DNA of 64,000 nucleotides from Acanthochlamys bracteata (taxonomy: Eukaryota > Streptophyta > Magnoliopsida > Pandanales > Velloziaceae), in the NCBI GenBank assembly GCA_019914995.1, contig CM034136.1:697270-761269 (forward strand), written 5' to 3'. Every line of letters starts with the position of its first letter. Position 1 is the stretch's first letter. The notes beneath the pieces were generated by a model that was not told the origin of the DNA, did no database searches, and saw nothing but the letters and a program-made list of their open reading frames with translations. A program made the position numbers and the translations under genes. Below are positions 12,481 to 27,269 of the stretch, in pieces.

Positions 12481-13247
12481 TTAAGCATCACCGTTGCTGC
12501 TGTCACGACGCCCGTTGCCGTTCATCTGAAGCGGAGGGTTATGACGGTCACGGGGAAGACGAAGCTGAAGCTCTAAGTTCTCGCAGTTGCAGAGCTCAAT
12601 CATGAATCCATCAGGATCATTGAAGAATAGCTGATCAATAGGAGATCCTTCCTCTTCGTTAATTGTTCTTTTCAAGTACTTCACACCTTTCCTACGCAGC
12701 CTTCTCTCCATTGCTTCCATGTCCTCGCACTATTTCATATACTAATAACTTCATTAGGATACCATTAACTACCATTGTTTTTGCTGTTGTTTCCTTTCTG
12801 ATTTAAACTGAAAATAAGTAATTACTGGTAAAAGGAAACTGTTTGTAAAGCTGAATGTTAAACCTGGAAAGAGATATGGTTGTCCATAGGGTCAAGCTTA
12901 TCCGGAGAAGCATCGGGTATTTTACCATCCTTCTTCTGTACCAAATGGATCCCTACGCCATAGTTAAACAACCTGCAACGCAAAGAAAAAAACTCGTGAT
13001 CCATGGAATACCAATAAAGCAACAGTGGCATAGTTAAAGAGTTTATATTCGCATACCATGCGCCATCGAAATCTAGAGATGGCGGGCGATGAAGAACGAC
13101 AAATCCAAGAACACCGACGTAGAAATCAACTGAATCCTTCACTGATCTACAAAGTCTAGAGACATGGTTAAGCACCATCATGGGTAGTTTTTCACTCTCA
13201 TCCTCATCACCACATTGTTGTTTTAGCTCTTCTTTTACTTCACCCAT
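12481..13247 (-). CDS. Glyoxalase-I-like VOC family protein (GLYI8 type)
   Basis: Three exons, read on the minus strand: 13247-13057, 12972-12864 and 12729-12481. The spliced frame gives 182 residues. One vicinal-oxygen-chelate (VOC) domain is visible, with motifs LNHVSRLC, FYVGVLGF, DFDGAWLFNYGVGIHL, DPMDNHISFQCEDME, QLFFNDPDGFMIELCNCENLEL and LPRDRH. This order and wording match the Arabidopsis At2g28420 (GLYI8) branch of glyoxalase/FosB-like proteins. The His of LNHVS, the His of DNHIS and the Glu of MIELC sit where VOC metal ligands are expected. Members of this branch are annotated as lactoylglutathione lyases, which would convert the methylglyoxal-glutathione adduct to S-lactoylglutathione, but true substrates of this clade are uncertain. 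The first ATG of the frame was taken. No transit peptide stands out, so a cytosolic location is inferred. Confidence 0.88.
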
Positions 13248-15358
13248 GATGTATGTGTTTCTGTGAAAGCATGTAATAGCTAGTGTGAGATGAGTTATTT
13301 GAAGATTGCTGCTTATGAGAAGCTGTCATTCTGAAAAAGCAGAAGCGAAATGAAAACGGCCGCGTGGAGTTGTGCGGAAGCCGACGTGTTTGAAATAGAG
13401 AGCGGAGCCGTCTGCCAGCACTGAAAGTAGTTTTGATAATCTCCTGATATCGGCGATGTTCTAGTTTAATCTTTAACGTAGATGTGCACTTCGTTTTCTG
13501 TGCGAAATTATTTATAAAATAGAATTTCATGAAATTAAAAATATTTTTATTTTTCTATAAAAATAAAAGTATTTTAACAAAAAATTTTATTAAGTAGAAT
13601 TTTTTATACTTTTTAAATTTTTTAATATTTATAAAATATATATTAAAAAATTAAAATTAAAAATTGAAAATTTTTGTTAAAAAATAGAAAACCAAACTCA
13701 TCTTTCTTAAGCTGAAATTCGATTATTTTATTGTATTTTTATCTAAAATTTATTATATTTACTGATATTTTATTGAATTTATTTGTACTTAAATTTAATT
13801 TTTGCAAAACTCAGTTAACATATAGTTAAAAAAACGCGGCCCTTTATATTTTTTCATCTTTTAAACCCAAGTAAAAAGATAATACCAAACCAACGGAGAC
13901 ATCCCTGCTGTCCAATACATTGTTGACACGTACTGAACTGTTGAATGTTCTAGCCAACGCCTGCAGGGATTGTTTCATAATACTTTTCTTCCTTTTTTCT
14001 GTTTAATTGTAATTAAATATATTTTTAAATAATTTTATATAAAAATTTTACAAAATTCATATTATAAAAAATTATAACACAAAGACTTTATTATTATTTT
14101 TTTTACTTTCTAGATAAAAAAGTAAAAGATATTTTGGGATATTTAAGATATTTTCAAAAAGCATTCCAAAAATATCTCTTCTACCCCAGTACAGAGGTTT
14201 CAATTCTAAACAAGTGAATGTTTACTAAGACAAAGTGATACAGCACGTGTCTAAGTTGTTACAAAATTTTAGTTGTATTAGGAGTCTTGATTATACTAAA
14301 TTCTAAATTTTATTAGAATTAAAATTATTTAGAATTTTAGTAATATAAAGAATCTAAAGCATAACAATACTAGTGTTTTATAAGAACAAATTTTATCCGA
14401 CATGGGTAGAATGATATATCACGTATCAAATTGTTACATTAGTCATATAAATTCTAATATTTTATTAAAGTTATTTAGAATTTGAGTATATCAAGAGTCT
14501 AAGTCATAATACATGCTAGTATTCTTTTCGAATTAAAACTATTTTAATGTTATATTTTACTAAAAATCTTATAGTTATGATTCTATTTATATGCATGTAA
14601 ACATAATTCTTAAAAAAATTAGTTAAATAAGTTTGGAAGTTTTCTCTGACTCAGTATTCTTTAGAAATCAACGAACATTAATATATAAATATTCTGATAT
14701 TCTGCAAAAATCAACTAAATATTTAAAAATATTTTATTCTAGTATTCTTAAAATCAACAGAATAATTTAAATTATCTTTATTATTTTCCTATTAGCAATA
14801 ATATTACTATTATTGTTGAAATTATCTATTAGAGCTTTTTGCTGCATTGCAAAGGCACCCATTACATGAAGTATCCATCAAGACATGAAAGAAACAGATA
14901 CAAATAAGTGCACTACTGATGCAGCAGCGCTGCCGCCAGCCTGCTACTAATGGTATTGTGAGACTCAGAAGGGAAACAACAACTAGCGTACCCAAAAATT
15001 AAAATTACATCAACATTTGATACAAAATCCACTATATTTACTAGAAGTTTTAAGTTACACTGGCAGCAGTGCCATGAAAATATCCAAACTCAACCAAAAG
15101 GTAATCCTTCAGACTTTCTATTGTCACAACAAGTTAAGGTCACCTTCCAATAATCCTGCAAAATTTGACAAGAAGTTTTTTCTATATGGAAAGGGACCTC
15201 TACATCTATTAACAATGTATAAATAGAAAAGTAAAAGTTATTAAATGATCTCAAAGGGCAAGCCCCACAACTATAAAAATGAAGACCAAGCACGCCTAAA
15301 AATGTGTACACTGGCAACACCAGGAGAAAAAAGACCTACCAAAACAAAATGCCCCTAA
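13248..15358. other. Intergenic region between the GLYI8-like gene and SEC31
   Basis: Bases 13248 to about 13550 are the likely promoter and leader of the GLYI8-like gene. The stretch 13550-14800 is AT-rich and includes a diverged tandem duplication at about 14236-14535. Bases near 15000-15358 lie just past the SEC31 stop and have more even base composition, consistent with its 3' untranslated region. Confidence 0.5.
14236..14535. repeat. Diverged two-unit tandem duplication
   Basis: Unit 1 (about 14236-14380) and unit 2 (about 14411-14535) share their order of landmarks. Each has CACGT(G)TC/CACGTATC, then TTGTTACA, then ATTTAGAATTT, then GAATCTAA/GAGTCTAA, then CATAA, then CTAGT. Unit 1 carries an intact CACGTG G-box core. 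No frame runs through it. It could be an old promoter duplication or remains of a transposable element. Confidence 0.45.
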
Positions 15359-18300
15359 CTATCTTGCATTTTGCCTAACCTTGATCATCCTTTTCAGAGC
15401 AGCAAGCCAAAAGTTACATTCATCCCAATCACTTGTTGTCAGGAGCACCTGTAAGGATTAGTAACAACATAAGCTAAAGAAAATTTTAACCTCAGACCAA
15501 TAAATGTACACAAAAAACACATTAAGAATAGCAAGTGCATAAGCCACCAACTGCCACATACTAACAATAATAAGAATATAGCAACGGCACAATTTGCTGA
15601 GACCCAACAATTGTTAAGAGTGCACAATTGCTGAGACCCAGCATAAGTTTCTGATGTAAGGTTTGGATGACAATGAGATAACAGAGTCAGAAGCACAATG
15701 AACACATCTTGAAATCAACTCTTCAAGCATGTAAGGACAGAGTACTCATGCTTAATGAACAAGCACTACATTCACCCATATCAGGCATTGCACACATCTA
15801 AGGAGATACGAAATCAAAGCCACACCAGTGTTCTTGTCATTCTCACACACTGGCATAGATTAGGATATTTAAGGTTCATAATGTCTTGAATAAGGTGAGA
15901 ATATCAAGGAGAGCAAGAAAAAAAGTACGAGTGCCTTTGAATCTTTACCCAGTATGGGGAGAAAAAGGGGCTATGCAACTGCACTCATAGGTGCGGTATT
16001 TCTACAAAATACTTCAACAATTACTTGCTATCTACTAGCTTTAAGATCAACCAATGCATAGGCATGTCAAGGTAAACATACAGCTACTTGCAACACTATC
16101 TCAGATTCAGATAAATACGCATCAGTATACCTGGGTATGCAAGGCAGAAGGGAAATCACCAGAATCCAATGCCTGGCAAAGTTGTACAAGTTTCGAAGTA
16201 GCATTTGGAGATATGTCTCTGCTATTTAGTCTGGCAAAAAGAGCTCCAATTTTCTTTGAGTTGTCCTCAATTTCTCTTTTTCTAGCTGGATTTGCATTTG
16301 AACCTCCAAGAGCTTCTGCCATCTCATTGTAAAGTCTCGTCAAAGTTGCTATAACAGGCCTTAGCTCAGCTACACCACAGAAATAAGTTTTAATATATAG
16401 CAAAGTGTCTGAGGAGAAAAATTAAACAAGTGAATCTGAGGAGCACATTACATGTATGATTCAAGAATATTAAGCAATTTAAAAAAAATTTGAAACACAA
16501 TAATGCTGGAAGGAAACAATATGTAAGAATCATCTCAAGATAATTCAGCATATGCAAAAGGAGATACTTTAGGATGTATAATGTAAGCAAGATTTCAGTT
16601 TTACGTTATACCTAGCTTGAATTGAGATATCCTTTTGAGACATGAGACATATTAGCTATTTAGCAAGAGATATATTTCTAAGAAATGGATTCCTGGAACG
16701 GAAAATTCCAGGATGACCGACCATTAAGAGCAAAATTCTTAAAATATGTACATGGAAACAACTTAATAAGAAGCAACATTGAGACTACCTGAAACATTTG
16801 AAGTATCGACTGTTTGAACTGTAGGTGGAGGGGGAGGCGGTGCAGCAGCTGGTGCAGCCTGGCTTGCGCTGGAAGGCTGGGTTGGACTTGCACCAGGCCT
16901 CACAAAATTTGGAGCATTACCGGGTAGAAACGACCTAGATGGAGTTGTTGGTGCCACACTGGGTTGAAACCTGGGAACAGCAAGAGGAGCTGATGGAGCA
17001 GGTTGGCCAGGTGGGACCGACTGGAACTTATTGACAGATCCCTACAGAAAACAGAAAGCAATGTTGAGACCCCAAAAAATTGGGTAATGATTGCAATTTG
17101 TGACTAGATATACATACTGGATACAATTGTGAGCCCAACGTTGGCTGTTGGTATTGGTCAGCATGTCTCAATACTGGCAGATTTTGCGGCACAAACGATG
17201 CAACACTTGGTTGAGTAGGTGGTGGAGAAACACTAGGCTGAAGGTTACATTTACATTAACAACATGAAGGAGTTACTTGAAGATAGTATAGAAAGAGATT
17301 CATCGTTTCCAGTTGCAAAAATATGTCATACACAACGGACGAAAATGAAATCAATAGGACCAGGCTACATTTTGTAACTATATGAAGTATAATAAGTTTT
17401 CATACTCGCTGGTAAAACAGAGTAGAAGGTCTTATTAGTTCTACACATAGCAAGAAAGGATATCACAAGTGCTATTTGCCCCTAACCTCCATAACTTGTG
17501 TTATTAGGTCTTCCCGTTACTGATAGACATAGATTAGGAAGAACTGAATTATCATGCTTACAAAAAGACATCAAACCCTCATCTAAACTTACAAGGGAAA
17601 GGCTACTATTATGATCACAACGCAACAAACTCTTCGATGCCCGACTAAACCAACTACACAAGACACGAGGATCCAGCTTGAAAAGATCTGATACAGTGAT
17701 GTTTTATGCAACTGTTAACTACGAATCCAAAGAGGGTGAATTATGAGCTATGACGCACAAATATGGACACCCAGACTTAATAAGGCATAGGACATTACTT
17801 GCTCAAACTACTTTTAGGGCCTGAAATCTCTGCAGCTAGATGGACCAATTTGAGCTTATTAAATGATTGATTCTTATAACACTTATAATCATATTGAAGA
17901 TGCTACATAATGTCAGAATTTATTATATAGGGGCCCATTTTTTTGTGATGTTGTTAGTGGTCCTTCGCAAAACACTTCATCTTCTTCACCTTCAATAGAT
18001 GGCTCTATGCCCCAAAATTAAATCTTCATTCCACTTTGTCAAATACCCCACCCAATTCTGGGATTTCTTGCAACGCTGCACAATATGCTTTAAAAGCCAC
18101 CAACACTATGTTCCTTCTCAATCACAAGCGAGCAGTCATGGCAAGAAAGACCGATCCGGAATGATATGTCCAGCAAAGTATCTTAACCTTTTGGACTATA
18201 TTTAGAGTTAGGTACACTCAGAAACCCCAAAATGATATGCAAGTGAGGAGCTATCTAACAAAAAACTAAACACCAAAGAGAGGAGATAGACTAAAGACGA

Positions 18301-21300
18301 CAACAGCATACCGTTTGATTAGAGGAGCTTTGTGAAGGTATAAACATCTGAGCAGGTTGAAATGAAGGATTCAATTGCACAGGAGCAGGCTGTGGCTGAA
18401 ATGTAGTACTAATAGGTGCGGGCTGCGGACTCGCATAGTCCTGAAGTGGTGGTCTCTGTGGGGCCTGTGGATATCTCCCATGTGACCCCAAGGATGATGA
18501 GTAGTCTTCAACATACTGACCGCTTGTGAGCTTCTGCGAAGATGGGGTTTGTGTTGTTCCCTACTTAAAGAAAAAAAAATAAGGTAGAGTGGAAACAGCT
18601 AATCTTTAAAATTAGCTTCAAGACAACAGTCTAAGGGAGCACCTGATAGTAAGAGTTGTCAATATAACCATAAGTTCCATGATCTGCATGCACACTGGGG
18701 TGCTGCACAACCGTGTTACTCATATAGGGCAAATTACTTGATGCTTCAGTTTCTGCAACTAGTTAAATTAGTTAAATAAATTGTGTAAAAACAAAGGCAA
18801 AATGAATAAGAAATTCTGGAGAATGAAAGAACTTGGAGATAAAATTTTGTATATGCAACCACAACGTAAAATGTCAAGTTGAAGTCGACTGCGTATTCAA
18901 AGCAACCAAGGTCCAGGATCAAGCACATGTATGGATCTCTAGAACAGATATAAGTGTTCATATATGTTACATATGCTAGCTTCGATTTAGATATACATTG
19001 ATAAACATAGCATGTTTTCAATCACATATGAGCAAGAAGTTAAAATATAATAATGGTGCAGAAACTACATTTAATCATTACCAGTAGCAGAAAGTGCAAT
19101 CCGATCTTGCAAGATGGTGAGTTCATGTGGAAGCTCTTCAGACCCCAAGAGTTTTAGATATCCCATTGCCGTTTTAAGAAGACCTTGACTGGCAAGAAGT
19201 TCAGCATAATTTTCAACCAGCTTCGATAAAGATGGGCTTAAGCGCCTTTGTCCAGTTGCAAGAGTAAGAACAATGGTTTTTTCCATCAATTCCTATATTA
19301 ACACAAGTAACACCAATCAATATATTAATGCTGCACACATTTGACCCAATCTTTAAGTTATCTGCTCCTTTTATAACTAAAGACGACCTGAAGAAGGTCA
19401 ACATATGTCCTCCCTTCACAATCTGATTTCAGGCTCATTGACCATATCTCAACAGTCTTCTCAATGTTACCAGCACAAATATAGCACAGAGTAGCAGCAA
19501 GTTTATTCCCCATTGTCATTAGCCTAGAAGCAAGATTGTCACAGAGTACAGTCCACTCCTCCTTTTGAGCAAACTATTTAAAGAGAGAGAGAGATAAATA
19601 TTACAATGTAGACAAGAAGGAAAAGAAACATGTGGCTATGGCACAAAGTAGAATGAAGAACATAGTTCCCAAAATTAAGGTATCTCAATTTCAAGTCATC
19701 ATTATTGGGCTTTTGGAGATTATTTCGGTAGTGCTACCATCAAGCAATTAATTACAAATACATATGCTCAACCACTTAGTCTAGGCTATTGAATGTGATG
19801 ATTAAATACAGATGCAGTAGTCTCATTCGACCTATAAACCACGACAAAATTGCAATCTATACACCTAGGTGAACGGCATAAGAGGCAAATAACCATTTTT
19901 TCTATGTTCAAGGCACGCTGTGCATCCCTCCATTTTTCATTCTCTTAAAGCATCGACAGATATTATGGTAGTCCAGTGAAAGCACCCTCCATTTTACTTC
20001 AAAAATAACATATTGAAGCTTGTAAAGAGTACACTTGTGCTTCAGAATACTAGCCAAACAAGTGCTAAGGAAAAGAAATCCAAGCATCAGGGCATTTTAC
20101 TCAACACTCTCTAAAGATGGATATCAAAAGGTTTCACTTCAAAATCCCAAGGACATGCATAGAGACGTGTTGTAATTGTTTAAAAATCTACCTTTAATGG
20201 GGCAGCCTAAAGCAAAGCTTCAAATGTCAATAGCAAATTATGACAAAAAAAAGAAAAAAAACCACCACATAGTTTGCGAGGTCAAGAATGAGGATCTTGT
20301 ATGCTACATTTGACTCCAGTTTAATATCTAATGAAAGGCCATTTACCTTCTGTTCAACCACAACTCCATTAATAGTCATATACCATCTTAAAGCTACTTA
20401 GCTAAACCAATTTCAACCCAAAGTCTCTTTCTGCATAGCTCAAGCATACTATTTACCCAAACAACATGCTGGGGTTACAGATCTATCTGTACAAAAGGAG
20501 TTACCTGACATTAAATCAAACAGCCTTACCGTGCAAAGAAGGGCAAGCGTCTCCTTCCAAGAACTTAACGGCCTGGTATTAACAAGGCTCATGAGATCAT
20601 TGTTCACCATAGCAGAAAGCACCTGCATTTCAAACAGATAGTGTCAGAAAGAAATATAAACTTATATTACAAAAAATTGATTGAAATAAAAATACTTCTA
20701 CACCTAACCAAGCCTGCAGAAGATAAAGCAGTATGATAAGAAGCAAGCAAGCCAACTCTTTCATGACAACTATGGCTCTTGACTATTTCTAGCAAATGGT
20801 TCATATAGTCATGCATACGTTACAAAAAGATAACTACAACCCTTTCTAACCTTTACATAAGGCGAGAGGCTCTTTTGGAGGTAGATATCCCTTGTTCTTT
20901 CCCAAAGTTCAGGACTACCAACATTGGCAATCACTAACGCATCAGCCATTCTGTTTGCAGATATGCACTGTGAAACAGCATCCTTGTAGTCACCAACAAC
21001 CAAGGCACGTTGAATGCTATCATCTATGGAACTGTCAGGAGTGTCTAAAGGCTCCCTTCCTTCATCTTTGACTCCATTAGAAACAGACTCATCCTCAACA
21101 ATACTAGTTGAAGGTTTATGGTTATTGAAGAACTCTTCTCCATTATCAATTGCGAATGAACTACCATCTCCAACATCCACAAATGCGCCTTTTTTGGTGT
21201 CATCCACGCTAAGGCTGTCCAATAGTGATTTACTAATACCATCAGTTTCATTAGGTGAATTAAAACCAAGGTGAGCCAACAATTTCGTTCTTGCTGTGCC

Positions 21301-24300
21301 CTCTTCCCCAAACATGACCTTCAAGAAGCCCCAAGTTTCCTTCTCGTCCGCAGATCTGTTAATAAAATAAAAAGCACTTTCAGTATATGGCCAAGAAATC
21401 TTGCAAACAAAATCTCAATAAAACTTTTATCTAATTGGCCACCCACATAGATTCCTCAGACTTTCTTTCACACAAAGCCCATAAAGACGAACTCTCCCCA
21501 TTTTGAATTGCAGTTTCAAATTCAGTTGAACGGCTCACTAAGCTTTGCTCAGTAACCAAAGTATGAACATAAACCTGAAAAAAAAAAAGGTAACAATCAA
21601 CATTGCGAAGACCAAAAAGGAGAAGACATCAGTAATTTTAGCCTTACATCTGAATTACAAGGTACAGTATTTGGAGGCGTAGGCTGAGGATGAAATGACA
21701 TGATTTTACCACCAAAACCAAAAGAAGCACCAGTTGGACATTTCAACCACTTTGGGGATTTAAGTCGCACTACACAGTAAAGATAGCAAGAATGCATTAA
21801 TAGAGTGCCACCAAGAAAGAAACTAGACGAAAATGTCAAGTCGCCTTGTTTTCTCTAAGTCGGTAAGGAGAATGTAGAGGAAAACAGAAAACTAGTTGGT
21901 AACTAGCAGTCATTTAAGATTTCATGCATCACTAACACTTAGGGTTATCAATATATCCATGAGATACCTCATAAAACTATGACAAGTGTATTAAAGGCTA
22001 AGGTTATCTTTTCAAAGTCCACAGCACCCTAAGTTTTAAACAATGCAGAAGGTTTATAGGATTGCGAAAATATCTTGACGTTCCATATGAGTAGCACCAA
22101 GACATGACAACATCACACCACGCCAAAATAATAGAATACGTAAAAGAGCTCATGCACATACAAACTGCAATCAAGACATTAAAATGTCATGCTCATTTTC
22201 TACTGCACTTTCTTATGCCTGTACTTTATTAAAAAAGAAGAATGCATTTTACCTGGAGCACCAAATCCTCCATCTACTGCAATTGCCCGGTTACAGGCCT
22301 GCAAGAAGATCAATAAAAAGTTTGCACAAATAGTCAGTCAAAGATTATAGATATAAGAGCTCAAGAAAACACCCTAATACATCCACCTTCAAACAAAAGC
22401 TACATGGCACTTCAAGAAGACCAATATAATTAGTAGTACAAGAAAAAAGTTGAATACAATTCATATCCACCTAGCACTGTCAAAGTTCAGAAGTCGTAAA
22501 AAGCCTACTTAGAAGTGCCTATATGTGTGCTTGCAACACGGCTATATCCTCTTCATCATCATCAAGCACAATTAAAAAACACATAAGTGAAAAATACTTC
22601 CCACTTCATCATCATCAAGCATAATTAAAAAAGGTGTCCTCTTCAACGTATGATCACAGTGAAAAATATCCAGCACATCCTATATCCAACCTAGAAAAGG
22701 GAGCACCTCCTACTTTTTGCATGCATCATTAAGAATTATATTAAATGCACTTAAGAGTGATCACAAAACTTGACAGAAAGAGAAAATAGAAGTCTTGAAA
22801 AATTAAATACACATAAGTGAACTTTGCCATGTTATCAGATTTAGCGTGGAGCCCCTCCAGTGTCCCTCCATTTCTCCTAAATGAATAAAGGAATTTCCTA
22901 TCTAATCCATAACACACGCAAGGCATACTCCTCTGTGTCGGCTTACTAACACCTCCATCTTAATAGATGGTAATGACATTAATCTCAAGAATTAGATTAT
23001 TTTACAGTTAGAAAGAAGGAACATCAAGTAAATAAAATCCAAGAACAAGAAGGGAACCAAACCCTAGGTGACCAGAAGTTAGTCTTAACATCCGTGCATT
23101 TCTTAAGCCTATGACCACACAAGGTATCAAATGCTATAAATCCAACAATTCTTGATTTAGGTCAACAGTCACTACACATCATGCCATCAGGTTATCATGC
23201 TGATAAAACTAAAAAAGCTTATAAAAAGAAACAAATAAAGAAGGCTTGTCCAGGAAAAGTGTCCAAATGAATTTTAGCCACTGAGGGTGCCATATACAGA
23301 TTAATGACAAAAAGATATGCTTGTTCTTCAAAATACACCAAGCAGAATGCCCATGTAGTATGCTGATTTATAATTCAGTAGGTTTAGTCCATCACTTATA
23401 ATTCTGAAAACCAATTTATTTATAACTCACATATTGAACAAACAATAAGGCCAGAAATCTGGAAGACTCGAGTGAAATAAGAGCCACAAAGGTATTGGTA
23501 TCATTACCTCAATATTGTAAATGCCAATTTTTACGTCAAAAGATGATGCTGAGATGACACCAGGAATCTTCGGATACCAGTGAACGTCAAAGTTCCAATT
23601 GGTGCTAGCAGGCAATTCGCACACAATCTGAATAATTCAAATAAAAACATGAGATTATTAATCAAAAGTCAAAATCATGCTTCTGTGGGAAAAGGTGGTG
23701 CACCAAGTATTAAATTACCTCACCGGAGGAGGTATCCCAGCAGATTGTACGATTATCTTTAGCACAAGTGAGAAGGTACATACTATCATGAGGACACCAT
23801 GACATTGCTATCACACCTGTTTGATTTACACACAAAAAAATGAATTATAGAAATATGTCTTCGTCTTAGCTAGTTTCAGTTTGCCATTTATGAGGGAAAT
23901 GGATAACTAACTCTACACAATCAAAGAGAGAATACGATACTGAGAAAACATCAGAAAACACCAGAACAGTGATAGTATATTGGATGACAGATTCCAACGA
24001 GTTTCCACATTAAAAATCTCCAATTTGAGACGTGCTGCTTGTAACTTGAGACTCATTCCCTTGCCAGTGCCACATTAAGGTCATGAGCTATGATATTGAA
24101 CCCATTTCCAATACTCAGAGGTCATTCAGGACTTCACGTAAAATAAGATGATCCAAGAACAAGAAGTGGATAACCAAGCGCATGTGCTTCAATTTTTAAC
24201 ATTCAGCTTAGGAATTTTATTATCTACCATGTACCCTGAATAAATGGGAATAACAAAGGAGTATTCCATTAAATAACAGTGTTTTCATAATGCTGTGGTA

Positions 24301-27269
24301 TAAGAGATACTTTCAATTACAAACGGAAATACATAAATTAAATTGTCATTTTGAAGTGCAAGAACTTACTTCCATGCCAAATTTATGCTCTTCCTCCACT
24401 TGCCAATTATTCTCCTTTGCTAATTATTCTTACTCTTCCAGATTTTTTACAGCTCAATAAGCCACAACTTATTTTTTATGGATATATCTCTGTTCTTAAG
24501 ACTTTTAGGTACATATATTAGGCACTGTTTTATTAGCTTAACTTTTCAAAAGCCTGCATATTGGTGCGTTGAGTGCACTAATAGAAGTGCAACCTCAATG
24601 ATGTCTAAGTAAATGAGCGGTGATTTAACCAACAATGTCGACAATGCACTAACTATGGATCAACCGACATCCAATTAATACGTTAAGATGGGAAAGACAA
24701 TGTTACCAGCAAGAACATATTATCACCAATAAATTGATTTTGGATTTTAGCGATCCATTAATCCTTCAAAGATGTAGCAAAGGTGTTTTTCACCAATTCA
24801 TTTCATCCTAGAACAAAATTAGGAGCTACAATGGCTAGTTATGACAGTTTGCTTAGTTATCAACTAACATCAGTATCCTTGTACTGTCACAACTTCGCTT
24901 TAGGAACTTATGTGAGCAGTTAGGCTAACTAAGAGTTTCAACACATATAGGGAAAATATGCTCACTTGATGACAATAGACAGAACTTATGGCAAAGCAAC
25001 TTTAAAATAAAAGAGAGAAGCACTATGTAGACAATATTCACAATTATATGTAACTAACCTTTTGTGTGGCCTACAAACTCTCTCATAGGAGATATTGTCT
25101 TCCTGACATCCCAAACCTGCAAAGGAAAGGCACAAAAAGATGAGAACCCATATCGAAACTTATCGTGATGCAGATGCATCCCTACATAAGAAGCACATAT
25201 TACTCGAAGTGAAGGCGAGGTATCATCATCCGATGCAACAATCAATTGGGTCGAGATGTCAGGATTCCATTGCAAAACAGAGCATCTCCTTTTAGATGAA
25301 TCTGATAAACTGTTGAACTGGATATGTCAGCTATTCCAAGCTTCTAATAGAAATTAGCACTTTCCTTGCCAAAAATCCACAGTTGCTAGTGAAGAAATAG
25401 TTACATGAGGTATAATGTACCTTGTCAAGGGTTTCTGAACTCTTAGATCCCACACAGCTGAAAATGGAAAACACAACATGTTACATAGTAGTAGAAAATT
25501 ACTTATCCTGAGTTTCACCTTAATAGCAGGAGCAGAACAAACGGGATTTTAAGGAGAAAGTACCTGTTACTCCACTGTGAGATGTAGATGCTAATATATG
25601 CTGAAACTTGGGATTCCATGACACATATAAAATTTCAGTCTGAGCACCCGAACCAACTCCCTGAACAAAAATGGAAACCATGGGTCAAATGTTGTTAACT
25701 TGAAGTTACTCCTTAGACCCATGCATTATCAACAACCAGACAAGCAACAACAAAGAAAAAGTATCATTCAAGGAAAGAAATACTGATTTGGTTAGAATAT
25801 ATAATGAAATTTTATCAAAAAAATAAAAAACACATAATTCCGAAGCAATAATATGTTTCAAATATATTCAGATGATAATATCAATAAACTAGACTTCAAA
25901 CACGTAACTGCGGCATCTAGAAATTAAATGATGCTAAAATATATTCCGCAAAAGTGCTCATGGAATTCCATCCTCCTAACTTAATGAAAACTTGCGGAAG
26001 AAAAATAAAAAATATAAGCAATTTAAAAGAATATTTACAGCATCTACCTTAAGAGGTGGGTAGAGTGTGGGCTCAGAAGGCTTCGCAAGGTCCCAAACAC
26101 AGAGATCCCCATTATCAGCTCCAGAGGCAAGCAAATTTGGTGCAGCTGCGCAAAACTCCAAACCATGGACCTGCAACAAGAATATTAATAGTGAAACCAG
26201 AACTAGCAGGCATTAATATGCAAAAATCAAGTATTAGTTTACCGGCCCTGTGTGCTTCCTAAGTTCAGCAACCAAGGCAGAGGGGTCATCCTGATCACTT
26301 GGGCTGCAACATATTATTGTGTTATGTGAGTTTCTCAAAAATATTCCAAATGAAAATGTTAGCTGAACCAACAGCCAAAATTTATTTCACATATTGAACA
26401 TGCTCCATTGAAAACAAAATTCCAACAAAAAAGACAAAATGAAAGGAAAAGGTTCCAATTATTTTGAGAGATTGACTAGGCTGTATAGCAGAAAACCTCC
26501 TCTATAGTTCTCTAAGGTATAACCTAATATTGCCAGAGCTATTTCACAGAGACCACCCAGCAACATGGCTGAGAACCAACAAACTCTGCTCTGCATGTAC
26601 TTGATCATACAGATCAATGATGGGATAACCAAAATCAATAAGAAACGGGATTGAATGCAAAACTTAATCCACATGATAAGCCGCCAAATGTGCTGTTGAA
26701 AGCTATATAACGCCAAGGGCAACAATTTAAGAAACCCTCCAAAGGAGATTGCATTAACAAATTACCAAATTCAAGGAGATACAAAAGAATGTGACTAAAT
26801 TAGATAAACTTAATTATCATATAAATCAACAGTAAACTACGCTACCACAAGCCTACATTCTCAATCAACAAACATTCCAATCCCACCGATCAACAACGAA
26901 CATGAAACAAATTCCAATTAAATACAAATACAAATGAAATTTTCATTACTTGATCAACTTGAGAGGATTCCAAACGCCGATCGATCCGTCACCGAGTCCA
27001 CCGGCAATCAATCCCAATCTAAACTCCTGACCCACAGATTCCGGAGCCTTTCCCCATGAAATTCGGTTGAATCTCTCGGTAGTGGGACAAGCACCAACAA
27101 CAGGGATCTCTACAGCATCAGACAAGAAATCAAGCTCAAAGATCTCTAGATTCGCTGACGAACTGAACGATAGATCCACCGCTCCGGCCATAGTTCCGGC
27201 AGCGAAGTAAGGCGCGTCCGGTGAGAATGACACCAGAGCCGATCTCGGCGCGCTCTTGATACACGCCAT
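15359..27269 (-). CDS. Protein transport protein SEC31 (COPII outer coat)
   Basis: Twenty-two exons, minus strand: 27269-26950, 26303-26243, 26170-26048, 25660-25564, 25457-25421, 25309-25204, 25116-25059, 23816-23719, 23627-23508, 22298-22253, 21769-21648, 21574-21447, 21355-20851, 20622-20530, 19573-19388, 19292-19082, 18752-18643, 18560-18312, 17237-17118, 17041-16789, 16369-16131, 15448-15359. The frame closes exactly at 1,123 residues; Arabidopsis SEC31B is recalled as about 1,100. Residues 1 to about 345 are an N-terminal WD40 propeller (motifs [74 protein letters not shown]). A helical middle region follows ([40 protein letters not shown]). Then comes a Pro/Gln-rich linker (about 770-1015) and the C-terminal helical domain ([22 protein letters not shown]). 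SEC31 pairs with SEC13 to form the outer COPII cage on vesicles leaving the endoplasmic reticulum. The longest intron (23817-25058) is about 1.24 kb. Confidence 0.96.
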
